A stretch of DNA of 19,816 nt. Origin: Coraliomargarita sp965656715 (GTDB lineage Bacteria > Verrucomicrobiota > Verrucomicrobiia > Opitutales > Coraliomargaritaceae). A program made the translations under genes and the position numbers. Positions within the stretch are counted from its first letter, which is position 1. Each line of letters opens with the position of its first letter. Below, piece after piece: positions 1-6,662 of this stretch. The stretch spans positions 1 through 19,816 of the forward strand of contig CBFHLR010000053.1 of assembly GCA_965656715.1 (NCBI GenBank), read 5' to 3'. The notes under the pieces were generated by a model. It searched no databases, was not told the origin of the DNA, and saw nothing but the letters and a program-made list of their open reading frames with translations.

Positions 1-1192
1 CGTGAAAGCGGCTCGTGGTAAGAACCTGTTCTTTTCGACGGATGTCGATACTGCCATTCGTGAGGCCGACATGGTCTTCATGTCGGTAAACACTCCGACT
101 AAGACCTACGGTGCAGGTGCTGGCCGTGCTGCGGATCTGCGTTTTATCGAGAAATGTGCACGCAAGATCGCTGAAGTTTCTGAGGGCGACAAAATTGTGG
201 TCGAGAAGTCCACGCTGCCAGTGCGCACGGCTGAGTCGATTAAGCGTATCCTTGAAGCCAACGCTAAGGGCCGCAAATTCCAGATTCTCTCCAACCCTGA
301 GTTCTTGGCTGAGGGCACTGCGATTGATGACCTGAACGACCCTGATCGTGTGTTGATCGGTGGCGAAGAAAGCCCGGAAGGTGCCGCGGCCATTCAGAAG
401 CTGGTCGATGTCTATGCGACTTGGGTGCCACGTGAGAAGATTATTACCACGAATGTGTGGTCGTCTGAGCTCTCGAAGCTCACTGCGAACGCTTTCCTCG
501 CTCAGCGTGTCTCTTCCATCAATGCGATTTCTGCGCTCTGCGAAGAAACCGGTGCAAATGTGGACGAGGTCGCCGCCGCGATTGGCACGGACAGTCGCAT
601 TGGACCCAAATTCCTCAAGTCCTCCGTTGGCTTTGGTGGTTCTTGCTTCCAAAAGGATATTCTCAATCTGGTGTATCTGTGCGAACACTTCGGCCTCCCC
701 GATGTGGCAGCCTATTGGAACGGCGTCATCGAGATGAACGACTACCAGAAGCACCGCTTTGCGCGCCGCATTGTCTCGACCTTGTTCAATACCGTTTCTG
801 ATAAGAAGCTCGCTGTGCTTGGTTTTGCGTTCAAGAAAGACACTAATGACACTCGTGAATCGGCTGCGATCTATGTGTGCCGCGATTTGATCGAAGAATT
901 GGCCAATGTTGCCATTTATGACCCTAAAGTTCCCGCAGCTCAGGTTTACCGCGACCTGCAAGTCGAGGACAGTGACGAGCGCGTGAGCATTTGTGCTGAT
1001 GCCTATGAGGCCACTCAAGATGCCCATGCCGTGCTAATTTTGACCGAATGGGATGAGTTTAAGGCGCTTGATTTCAAGAAGATACACGATCAGATGCAGA
1101 AGCCTGCCTTCTTGTTCGATGGCCGTAATCTGCTGGATCTCGAGGCCCTTCGTGAAGTCGGCTTTGAAGCGCGTGGAATCGGGCAGGGCTAA
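1..1192 (+). CDS. UDP-glucose 6-dehydrogenase, 5'-truncated by the window edge
   Basis: It oxidises UDP-glucose to UDP-glucuronate with two NAD+, supplying precursor for cell-surface polysaccharide. The frame is open to the left edge. A GTG at position 2 is an internal valine codon and not the start, because the N-terminal Rossmann GxGYVG segment is missing; by comparison with human UGDH about 61 residues lie outside the window. Visible residues (numbered from position 2) match the family: NTPTKTYG near 30-37, SNPEFLAEGTA near 97-107 with the active-site Glu100, Lys159 and Asn163 in SELSKLTAN, and the catalytic Cys215 in GFGGSCFQKD. The sequence follows the animal enzyme closely (VPREKI, FAFKKDTNDTRES, FDGRN) rather than the shorter enterobacterial Ugd. 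The C-terminus ends soon after the UDP-binding domain and lacks the Lys-rich tail of animal enzymes. The next gene, rpsT, is functionally unrelated. Confidence 0.95.
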   Translation, partial: VKAARGKNLFFSTDVDTAIREADMVFMSVNTPTKTYGAGAGRAADLRFIEKCARKIAEVSEGDKIVVEKSTLPVRTAESIKRILEANAKGRKFQILSNPEFLAEGTAIDDLNDPDRVLIGGEESPEGAAAIQKLVDVYATWVPREKIITTNVWSSELSKLTANAFLAQRVSSINAISALCEETGANVDEVAAAIGTDSRIGPKFLKSSVGFGGSCFQKDILNLVYLCEHFGLPDVAAYWNGVIEMNDYQKHRFARRIVSTLFNTVSDKKLAVLGFAFKKDTNDTRESAAIYVCRDLIEELANVAIYDPKVPAAQVYRDLQVEDSDERVSICADAYEATQDAHAVLILTEWDEFKALDFKKIHDQMQKPAFLFDGRNLLDLEALREVGFEARGIGQG

Positions 1193-1227
1193 TCCGACCG
1201 AAAACTGCATGAGACGAGGATTTCTCA

Positions 1228-1292
1228 GGATTCGGCCTTGACAGGCACTACCTGAATCCGCACCTTTCCGCCCTTTTACAACTTTCAACGTT
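1228..1292 (+). promoter_or_regulatory. rpsT leader with CTTGACAGG motif
   Basis: The 9-mer CTTGACAGG at 1237-1245 contains a perfect TTGACA -35 hexamer and occurs again upstream of rpsP (11627-11635). No convincing TATAAT-like -10 lies 16-18 bp downstream; the region there is C/T-rich (cacctttccgccctttt). An inverted repeat GGATTC (1228-1233)/GAATCC (1254-1259) brackets the motif. The start codon of rpsT is preceded by ctttcaacgtt and has no Shine-Dalgarno sequence. Promoter function is inferred only from the hexamer and its recurrence ahead of two ribosomal protein genes. Confidence 0.4.
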
Positions 1293-1550
<258 letters not shown>

Positions 1551-1571
1551 GCTCGGATAACAACACTTTCT

Positions 1572-1610
1572 TACCCTCGGTTATCGCTGGTCGATCCGAG
1601 GGTATTTTGT
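1572..1610 (+). terminator. Rho-independent terminator of rpsT
   Basis: A perfect 9-bp stem TACCCTCGG (1572-1580)/CCGAGGGTA (1596-1604) is followed by TTTTGT. Inside the loop ATCG (1583-1586) and CGAT (1592-1595) can extend the helix. It lies between the rpsT stop and the next ORF start at 1632, so it separates the two transcription units. Confidence 0.85.
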
Positions 1611-1631
1611 ATCCAAAATTGCCCCACGACC

Positions 1632-2420
1632 ATGTGTGCGAAGTCTCAACAGAATGCGATCGGCTTTCCGCCGCCACTTTTGGGTGGACGGCCACTGCGC
1701 CTGGCGGTGCTTGCAGAGTCGGCCAATTGGGTGGCGTTGGACAAGCCCGCAGGTGTTGGGGTGCGTGAGCATCCCTGGGATGAGAATTGTTCAAATTTAG
1801 ACACGGCTTTAAACGCCCAATTAAAAGCAGCAAAGCCAGAATTATTGAAGCTTGAGGCAGAGTTGTTTGGCTCGGTGTATCATTTTGATGCAGCGATCAG
1901 TGGAGTGGCATTGTTTGCCATGAAGCGTGATGCACTGGCTGAGTTTCGGAATGACTATGGTTCAGGACATCTAAGCTTTCGCTTTATTTTTCTGAGCCGT
2001 GCTGGCGATCAAGATGATGTCATCTGCGCAGATGCTCCCTTGTTGCAGCATAACACTAAGCTGAAAATGATCCCATCCAGTGCGAAGGGCAAAAAAGCTC
2101 AGACAACATTTCAACGACTGGGGACTTCGGCCTCTGGTTGGTCTCTCTGGGAAGCAACGACCAATTTTATACGCCCTCACCAAATCCGCGCGCATGCTGC
2201 GGTTCATGGTATTTCAGTGATGGGAGATGAACTCTACGACGGCGCTTCAGTCCCAACACTTCGGGATCTGATGCCCAAAAAACGTGGACCCGGGATGCAG
2301 GCGCCAGCGTTTGAGGGAATACCGCTGCATTTAGCCTCGGTGACACTGCCTAATGGTGTCGAAGTTGAAGCGCCTTTGCCCAAACCATTTGAGGTGCTTC
2401 AGCGCCGCCTCGGATTCTAG
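1632..2420 (+). CDS. RluA-like pseudouridine synthase with degenerate active-site signature
   Basis: The 262-residue protein has the layout of the RluA/RsuA catalytic domain: an N-terminal strand motif VALDKPAGVGVREH (34-47), the catalytic-loop block (83-91), and the late NFIRPHQIRAH...GDELYDG block (178-204) that corresponds to the usual GRTHQIRVH...GDxxYG. The catalytic block normally reads HRLDxxTSG; here it reads YHFDAAISG, so the catalytic Asp (Asp86) is kept but the preceding His and the base-flipping Arg are replaced by Tyr and His. The usual Thr of THQIR is Pro. No S4 domain is present. A true uridine isomerase would act on rRNA or tRNA; whether this divergent member is active cannot be told. 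The start follows the rpsT terminator by 21 bp and has no clear Shine-Dalgarno sequence. Confidence 0.8.
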   Translation: MCAKSQQNAIGFPPPLLGGRPLRLAVLAESANWVALDKPAGVGVREHPWDENCSNLDTALNAQLKAAKPELLKLEAELFGSVYHFDAAISGVALFAMKRDALAEFRNDYGSGHLSFRFIFLSRAGDQDDVICADAPLLQHNTKLKMIPSSAKGKKAQTTFQRLGTSASGWSLWEATTNFIRPHQIRAHAAVHGISVMGDELYDGASVPTLRDLMPKKRGPGMQAPAFEGIPLHLASVTLPNGVEVEAPLPKPFEVLQRRLGF

Positions 2421-2423
2421 CCT

Positions 2424-2503
2424 TTGTAGGGCGAGCTTTGGCACGCCGGTTTCATTGGTATCGCCTTACACCCTGCGGGCGCGTCAAGTCGCGCTCCTAC
2501 ATC
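2424..2503. repeat. REP-like pair in inverted orientation
   Basis: Two related segments face each other between the pseudouridine synthase gene and mazG. The left arm begins TGTAGGGCGAGCTTTGGCAC (from 2425). The right arm, read on the minus strand from about 2502, begins TGTAGGAGCGCGACTTGACG. Both start with a GTAG head followed by a small G+C-rich imperfect palindrome (GGCG...CGCC on the left, GCGCG...CGCGC on the right). This is the architecture of REP/REPIN elements mobilised by RAYT transposases in other bacteria. No RAYT gene is in the window. Confidence 0.5.
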
Positions 2504-2556
2504 GTAATTCATGGACAATTCTGAATTCTGTCTCCTGACTTCTGCCTACGAAAATT

Positions 2557-3216
2557 ATGAGCGCTTTAGAAGACCTTCTACAAACTGTGGCAGCCCTCAG
2601 AGAGCCGGAAACCGGCTGCCCTTGGGATATTGAACAGACGCACCAGTCGATTACCGACTGCTTGATCGATGAGTGTTGCGAGTTGCTGCAAACCATCGAC
2701 CGCAATGACATGCATCACATGGAGGAGGAGCTCGGCGACGTCTTGTTGCAGGTGGTGATGCACGCACAAATGGCCAAGGAAGCAGGCCACTTTGACTTCG
2801 AAGACGTCTGTAAAGAAATCAACGAGAAGCTCGTCCGCCGTCATCCACATGTCTTCGGTGACAATGCGCTCGGTGACTCGAATGCGGTGCTCAAGCAATG
2901 GGATGATATCAAAGCCGCCGAAAAGAAGCGCGGCCCACAGCAAGAGGGACGTTTCAAGGACCTGCCGCGTCAGCTTCCAGCTCTCATGTATGCTCAGGAC
3001 GTTTACAAACAAATCCAGAAGCAGAACATGGATGCATCCGGTGTGATCGACGAAGGCGGTATCGAAATGACTGCCGCAGCCCTCGCTGCAGACGAAGCGG
3101 CACTGGGCAAGCAACTCTTCGAGATCGCAGCTGCGTGTCGCGTTAAAAAGATCGAACCTGAATCGGCCCTCCGTCGTTACGCTCAAAGCGTGGTCGATCA
3201 ACTTGAGGCGAAGTAG
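2557..3216 (+). CDS. mazG: Nucleoside triphosphate pyrophosphohydrolase MazG
   Basis: MazG hydrolyses (d)NTPs to the monophosphate and pyrophosphate in the cytoplasm, cleaning the nucleotide pool. The 219-residue protein shows the canonical first MazG domain: GCPWDIEQTHQS at 20-31, the metal-binding DECCEL (E39, E42) and EELGD (E57, E58, D61), then EKLVRRHPHVFGD (90-102) and WDDIKAAEK (115-123). The C-terminal half retains the second, degenerate MazG repeat (LGKQLFEIAAACR...PESALRRYAQ). It is somewhat shorter than the roughly 260-residue E. coli protein. Start: the ATG at 2557 gives the usual LxDLLxTVAxLR opening; no strong Shine-Dalgarno sequence is visible. The following metallopeptidase gene starts 8 bp after the stop, so the two are probably cotranscribed. 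Confidence 0.95.
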   Translation: MSALEDLLQTVAALREPETGCPWDIEQTHQSITDCLIDECCELLQTIDRNDMHHMEEELGDVLLQVVMHAQMAKEAGHFDFEDVCKEINEKLVRRHPHVFGDNALGDSNAVLKQWDDIKAAEKKRGPQQEGRFKDLPRQLPALMYAQDVYKQIQKQNMDASGVIDEGGIEMTAAALAADEAALGKQLFEIAAACRVKKIEPESALRRYAQSVVDQLEAK

Positions 3217-3224
3217 GGCACGCG

Positions 3225-3932
3225 ATGCTGTTTACTCTAAACGGCCAAAATATACCGATTGAAATTCGGCGTCGTAAGGGAACGAAGCATCTCAAAATCA
3301 GCCTCGGCTACCAAAACCAAATCGTGGTTTCGGTGCCATGGCGCTGCTCCGACAAAGTTGCGCTTGGATTTGTTGAGAAACAACAAGCATGGCTGGAGGT
3401 GCAATTCAGCAAAGTGCCAAGAGCTCGAACGCTCACCGATTGGCTGAACGAACATCCAATCGCCTCAGCCAGCGGTGATCGCTTCCACGTGCGAATCGAA
3501 CAAACACATCGTGCCCGCGCGGACTATACCTTTGAGAATGGCGGAGCGGACTTAGTGTTACGATTGCCAGAGGGGGCGACAGAGGCGTGCCTGCTGCACC
3601 TGCTTCGCAACTTTGCCAAAGACGCTTTGCATTGCCGTGTCGCGTATCAAGCCAAACGCCTGGGCTTGAAGATTCCATCGGTCTCCGTTCGCGATCAATC
3701 CAGTCGCTGGGGCTCCTGTTCATCGCGTGGCAACATATCACTGAATTGGCGACTGGTGCTCTTGGCACCAGAGCTACAGGACTACGTCATCTTGCACGAA
3801 CTCGCCCATCTGACCGAAATGAACCACTCAAAGCGATTCTGGGCCTTGCTAGATACCTATGATCCGAATCGCGTCGCGCATGAAGCGAAACTGGATCAAC
3901 TCAGTGCCGAGCTCATGCGGGTAGGCCGATGA
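3225..3932 (+). CDS. YgjP-like zinc metallopeptidase domain protein (DUF45 / M48-like)
   Basis: The family consists of small cytoplasmic putative zinc-dependent hydrolases (YgjP, WLM/SprT-related) without a settled substrate. The 235-residue protein has the family signature in the C-terminal half: DQSSRWGSCSSRGNISLNWR (157-176), the zinc motif HELAH (191-195) and a third candidate ligand His201 in EMNHSKRFW. The N-terminal RRRKGTKHLKISL corresponds to the usual R.xxR..xi.I start. Spacing to mazG is 8 bp. It converges on the minus-strand AlkZ-related gene, with only 6 bp between the two stop codons, so there is no room for an independent terminator. Confidence 0.88.
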   Translation: MLFTLNGQNIPIEIRRRKGTKHLKISLGYQNQIVVSVPWRCSDKVALGFVEKQQAWLEVQFSKVPRARTLTDWLNEHPIASASGDRFHVRIEQTHRARADYTFENGGADLVLRLPEGATEACLLHLLRNFAKDALHCRVAYQAKRLGLKIPSVSVRDQSSRWGSCSSRGNISLNWRLVLLAPELQDYVILHELAHLTEMNHSKRFWALLDTYDPNRVAHEAKLDQLSAELMRVGR

Positions 3933-3938
3933 GCTTGC

Positions 3939-4493
3939 TTAGAATGCTTCCAGCTCTGGATATCGCTCGATGATATCCATGTGCACTTCGCTGAAGGGCA
4001 GCCATTGGTCGTTCTCGAGTGCAGGGTCCATACTGCGGACGATGTTGAGGCTGATTTGCAGCTTCTTCAGTGCAGTGTCGAAGCGACTTTTGGTGGTGTG
4101 AAACTCCGCGATGGCGTGTTTGCGCAAATCGCCCGTGAACCAGGGCTCGATCCGAATGCACTCGTAGAGTTGTTGGCACAGCTCAGGTAGTTTCGAAACC
4201 GGCGCATAGGCGTTCGGGTAGTGCGTCTCCCGTAGATAGTTCATGTCCATCAGCACCGCGTCACCACCAGTGACCTTGCCGTAAAAAATTTCTTCGGGAA
4301 AGCTTTGAGGAATGCGCGTCTTCCAATCCCAGACCGCTGAGACTTTTGGGTTCCAGCCACCACCTTCGGGCTTTTCTTCGGACAGGTCGGTATGGTCCCA
4401 AAGGGATGGGTAGGGGGAGTTCTTGCTACCGAAGACGGTCACTACTTTGTGTGTCAGCACAAACTCAGCTGCCTCTTCGAAAGTCTTGATCAT
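3939..4493 (-). CDS. AlkZ-related protein (tentative), last gene of the uppS-ispG block
   Basis: This 184-residue soluble protein has no signal peptide and no membrane segment. Aromatic-rich stretches near the middle (SPYPSLWDHTD, VSAVWDWKTRIPQ, EEIFYGKVTGG) resemble the small proteins annotated as AlkZ-related, which share part of a winged-helix DNA glycosylase fold; this match is from memory of family appearance and is not secure. No catalytic motif can be assigned. The C-terminal half is predicted to be mainly helical (LPELCQQLYECIRI, KHAIAEFHTTKSRFDTALKKLQ). The gene starts 18 bp after ispG and probably belongs to the same transcript. Its function in an isoprenoid/envelope operon is not obvious. 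Confidence 0.55.
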   Translation of the reverse strand: MIKTFEEAAEFVLTHKVVTVFGSKNSPYPSLWDHTDLSEEKPEGGGWNPKVSAVWDWKTRIPQSFPEEIFYGKVTGGDAVLMDMNYLRETHYPNAYAPVSKLPELCQQLYECIRIEPWFTGDLRKHAIAEFHTTKSRFDTALKKLQISLNIVRSMDPALENDQWLPFSEVHMDIIERYPELEAF

Positions 4494-4511
4494 TTGTCGT
4501 TCGCTTGGTGT

Positions 4512-6563
4512 TTAACTCGGCTCCACCCACTTGTCGTGCTCTTTGATCAGATCAATCAAGCGGTCGAGGGCTTCTTCGGAGGGGACGTTGTATTGGACGC
4601 ACTCTTTACCCACGTAGAGGTTGATTTTCCCGGGTGCACCACCGACATAGCCGAAGTCAGCGTCGGCCATCTCACCGGGGCCATTGACGATACAGCCCAT
4701 GATGGCGATGGTGACGCCCTTGAGGTGGTCGGTTCGAGAGCGGATAGTCTGAGTGACACTTTGCAGGTCAAAGAGCGTGCGGCCGCAGCTTGGGCAGGCG
4801 ACAAATTCGGTTTTGGAAATTCGTGAGCGCGCACCCTGTAGAATGTTGTAGGCGAGGGTGGTTGCCTTTTCGAGGAGTGGCTCAGTCTCGATGCTGATTA
4901 GGTCGCCAATGCCATCGCAGAGCAGTGCACCGCTAAACACGCTGGCTTCGAGGAGGCGATCCGAGAAGTAGTCTTTCGGGGCTAGTGTATTACTGCTGGT
5001 GTTGCGGATCCAAATAGGAGCATCCGGCGCGAACTGTTTCGCAGCTTCAGCTAGGGCGCGATACTGACCCAGTGGGTGCAGTGTATCCGATTTCTGGCTA
5101 CAGCAGAGGACTAGATCGGCGCTGCCCATTTGCTCTAGCTGCGAACCGACTTCGCGGTTGAGCGTTTCAGCGCTACAATCGAGTGCGAGTTTAAAGCCCT
5201 TGCTGCGGCAGAATTTCAATAGGCTGGATGCATAAAAAGCATCGGTGTGGTCGATGCACTGCAAGAGCATAATGCCCGCGAGGCCTTCCGGCCATTCGTA
5301 GGCTTCTAGATCGGAGAGATCCACATCACTGCCAAGCTCGAGGACGAAGCATTGCACGACGCTGTGGAGTGCTTCGTTTAGACCAGTGAAAGCGTTGAAG
5401 TCCTCGAAGGTATTGAGCTCAAGCTGTAGGCCTTCGAGTTTACTGTCTTTCAGTGTCGTTTGTGTGCGGCAGACATCTTGAATGATTTCAGCACTGTTAC
5501 TGAGCGGATGTGAAGTTTTGGCGATGACTGCGGGCACAACTTCGCCACCAATGTTGCACTGTGGTCCGAGCTCGATGACGCGTGTTTCGCGTCGTCGGAA
5601 ATCGAATGGATCGATACTGTCCTTGGTCGGTTCGGAAAGCGTCTTTGGCGTCGAGTTCCAGAGTGCCATCGCCTTGTCGGCGAGATCACGCGCGACGGGA
5701 ACTTCGTAAATCGGGTCTTCGGTGAGCGAGACGCGGATGGTATCGCCGAGGCCGTCATTGAGCAGTGTGCCGATACCGATGGCGCTTTTCACACGCGCAT
5801 CCTCACCGTCGCCGGCTTCGGTGACGCCCAAGTGCAACGGGTAATCCATGCCTTCCTGATTCATGCGAGCGACTGCCAAACGGTAGGCTTCAATCATGAC
5901 CTTCGGATTACTGGCTTTCATGGATAATCCGATGTCCTGATAGCCATGGCTTTCGGCGATACGGATAAACTCTAAAGCACTCTCCACCATGCCGAGGGGC
6001 GAATCGCCGTAGCGATTCATGATGCGGTCGGAAAGTGAGCCGTGGTTGGTGCCGATACGCATTGCACGGCCGAGCTCTTTACAACGGAGAACGATCGGCG
6101 AAAAGGCCTCATGTAGACGCTCGAGTTCTTCATTGTAGGCCGCATCGCTGTATTCGGTGACCGCAAACTTCTTCTTGTCGGCGTAATTGCCCGGGTTGAT
6201 GCGCACCTTCTCGACGTGCTTGGCAGCTTCCATCGCTGCGGCTGGTAGAAAGTGGATATCCGCAACTAAGGGGACGTCGCACTTGGCGGCGCGCACTTTT
6301 TTGTGAATGTCAGCCAGTGCTTCTGCGGCCTTCTTGTTGGGCGCGGTGATACGCACGATCTCACAGCCAGCCTCTGCGAGTGCGAGCGTCTGCGCCACAG
6401 TTGCATCGACGTCCTGCGTGTTGGTCGTCGTCATCGACTGAATGCGAATCGGGTTGTTGCCGCCAATACCGACATTGCCGATCATGACTTCACGAGCCGG
6501 ACGGCGCACCGCCTGATAACGTGAAGCGCAGTAATCGAGGTTAGAAAGGTCAGTTTGCGACAT
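4512..6563 (-). CDS. ispG: 4-hydroxy-3-methylbut-2-enyl diphosphate synthase (long form)
   Basis: IspG (GcpE) is the penultimate MEP-pathway enzyme, reducing MEcPP to HMBPP with a [4Fe-4S] cluster. At 683 residues this is the three-domain form known from plants, Chlamydiae and Bacteroidetes. The order is a TIM barrel (about 1-300; VMIGNVGIGGNNPIRIQSMT, HGSLSDRIMNRYGD), an inserted middle domain (about 330-570), and the cluster domain (about 580-683). Cluster ligands are visible: Cys590 and Cys593 in ACPSCGRT, Cys624 in GCIVNGPGE, and Glu631 as the expected fourth ligand. A bacterial short form would be about 370-400 residues. The gene sits 90 bp downstream of rseP, across a palindromic element, and 18 bp upstream of the AlkZ-related gene. 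dxr of the same pathway lies two genes upstream. Confidence 0.97.
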   Translation of the reverse strand: MSQTDLSNLDYCASRYQAVRRPAREVMIGNVGIGGNNPIRIQSMTTTNTQDVDATVAQTLALAEAGCEIVRITAPNKKAAEALADIHKKVRAAKCDVPLVADIHFLPAAAMEAAKHVEKVRINPGNYADKKKFAVTEYSDAAYNEELERLHEAFSPIVLRCKELGRAMRIGTNHGSLSDRIMNRYGDSPLGMVESALEFIRIAESHGYQDIGLSMKASNPKVMIEAYRLAVARMNQEGMDYPLHLGVTEAGDGEDARVKSAIGIGTLLNDGLGDTIRVSLTEDPIYEVPVARDLADKAMALWNSTPKTLSEPTKDSIDPFDFRRRETRVIELGPQCNIGGEVVPAVIAKTSHPLSNSAEIIQDVCRTQTTLKDSKLEGLQLELNTFEDFNAFTGLNEALHSVVQCFVLELGSDVDLSDLEAYEWPEGLAGIMLLQCIDHTDAFYASSLLKFCRSKGFKLALDCSAETLNREVGSQLEQMGSADLVLCCSQKSDTLHPLGQYRALAEAAKQFAPDAPIWIRNTSSNTLAPKDYFSDRLLEASVFSGALLCDGIGDLISIETEPLLEKATTLAYNILQGARSRISKTEFVACPSCGRTLFDLQSVTQTIRSRTDHLKGVTIAIMGCIVNGPGEMADADFGYVGGAPGKINLYVGKECVQYNVPSEEALDRLIDLIKEHDKWVEPS

Positions 6564-6584
6564 GGCGTGTGCTCGGATATTTAT

Positions 6585-6662
6585 ACAGAATGATTGCTGA
6601 CAGAATAATTATTCTATCCATGCGACTCCGCGTAAGTAATCATTCTGTCAAAATTATTCTGT
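6585..6662. repeat. 78-bp palindromic element between rseP and ispG
   Basis: Four copies of an 11-mer are arranged as two direct and two inverted repeats. They are acagaatgatt (6585-6595), acagaataatt (6600-6610), aatcattctgt (6638-6648) and aattattctgt (6652-6662). Copy 1 is the exact reverse complement of copy 3, and copy 2 of copy 4. Each can also pair with the other partner through a single G-U or A-C position. The transcript could therefore form either a long nested hairpin or a crossed (pseudoknot-order) pairing. The right edge overlaps the last codons of rseP. No U-run follows in the minus direction, so it is not a classical terminator. It may be an mRNA-processing or stabilising hairpin, or a small MITE-like insertion with 25-bp terminal inverted repeats. 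Confidence 0.75.

Noticed and set aside
2..4. GTG at position 2 as start of the UDP-glucose dehydrogenase
   Set aside because: The conserved N-terminal NAD-binding segment is missing, so this codon is internal and the gene begins outside the window.
2578..3201. Minus-strand ORF of 207 codons antisense to mazG
   Set aside because: It is a shadow of a motif-complete mazG; its own translation has no recognisable domain and mirrors the coding bias of the plus strand.
4392..4826. Plus-strand ORF of 144 codons antisense to the ispG 3' end
   Set aside because: It overlaps the ispG iron-sulfur domain, which is clearly coding on the minus strand.
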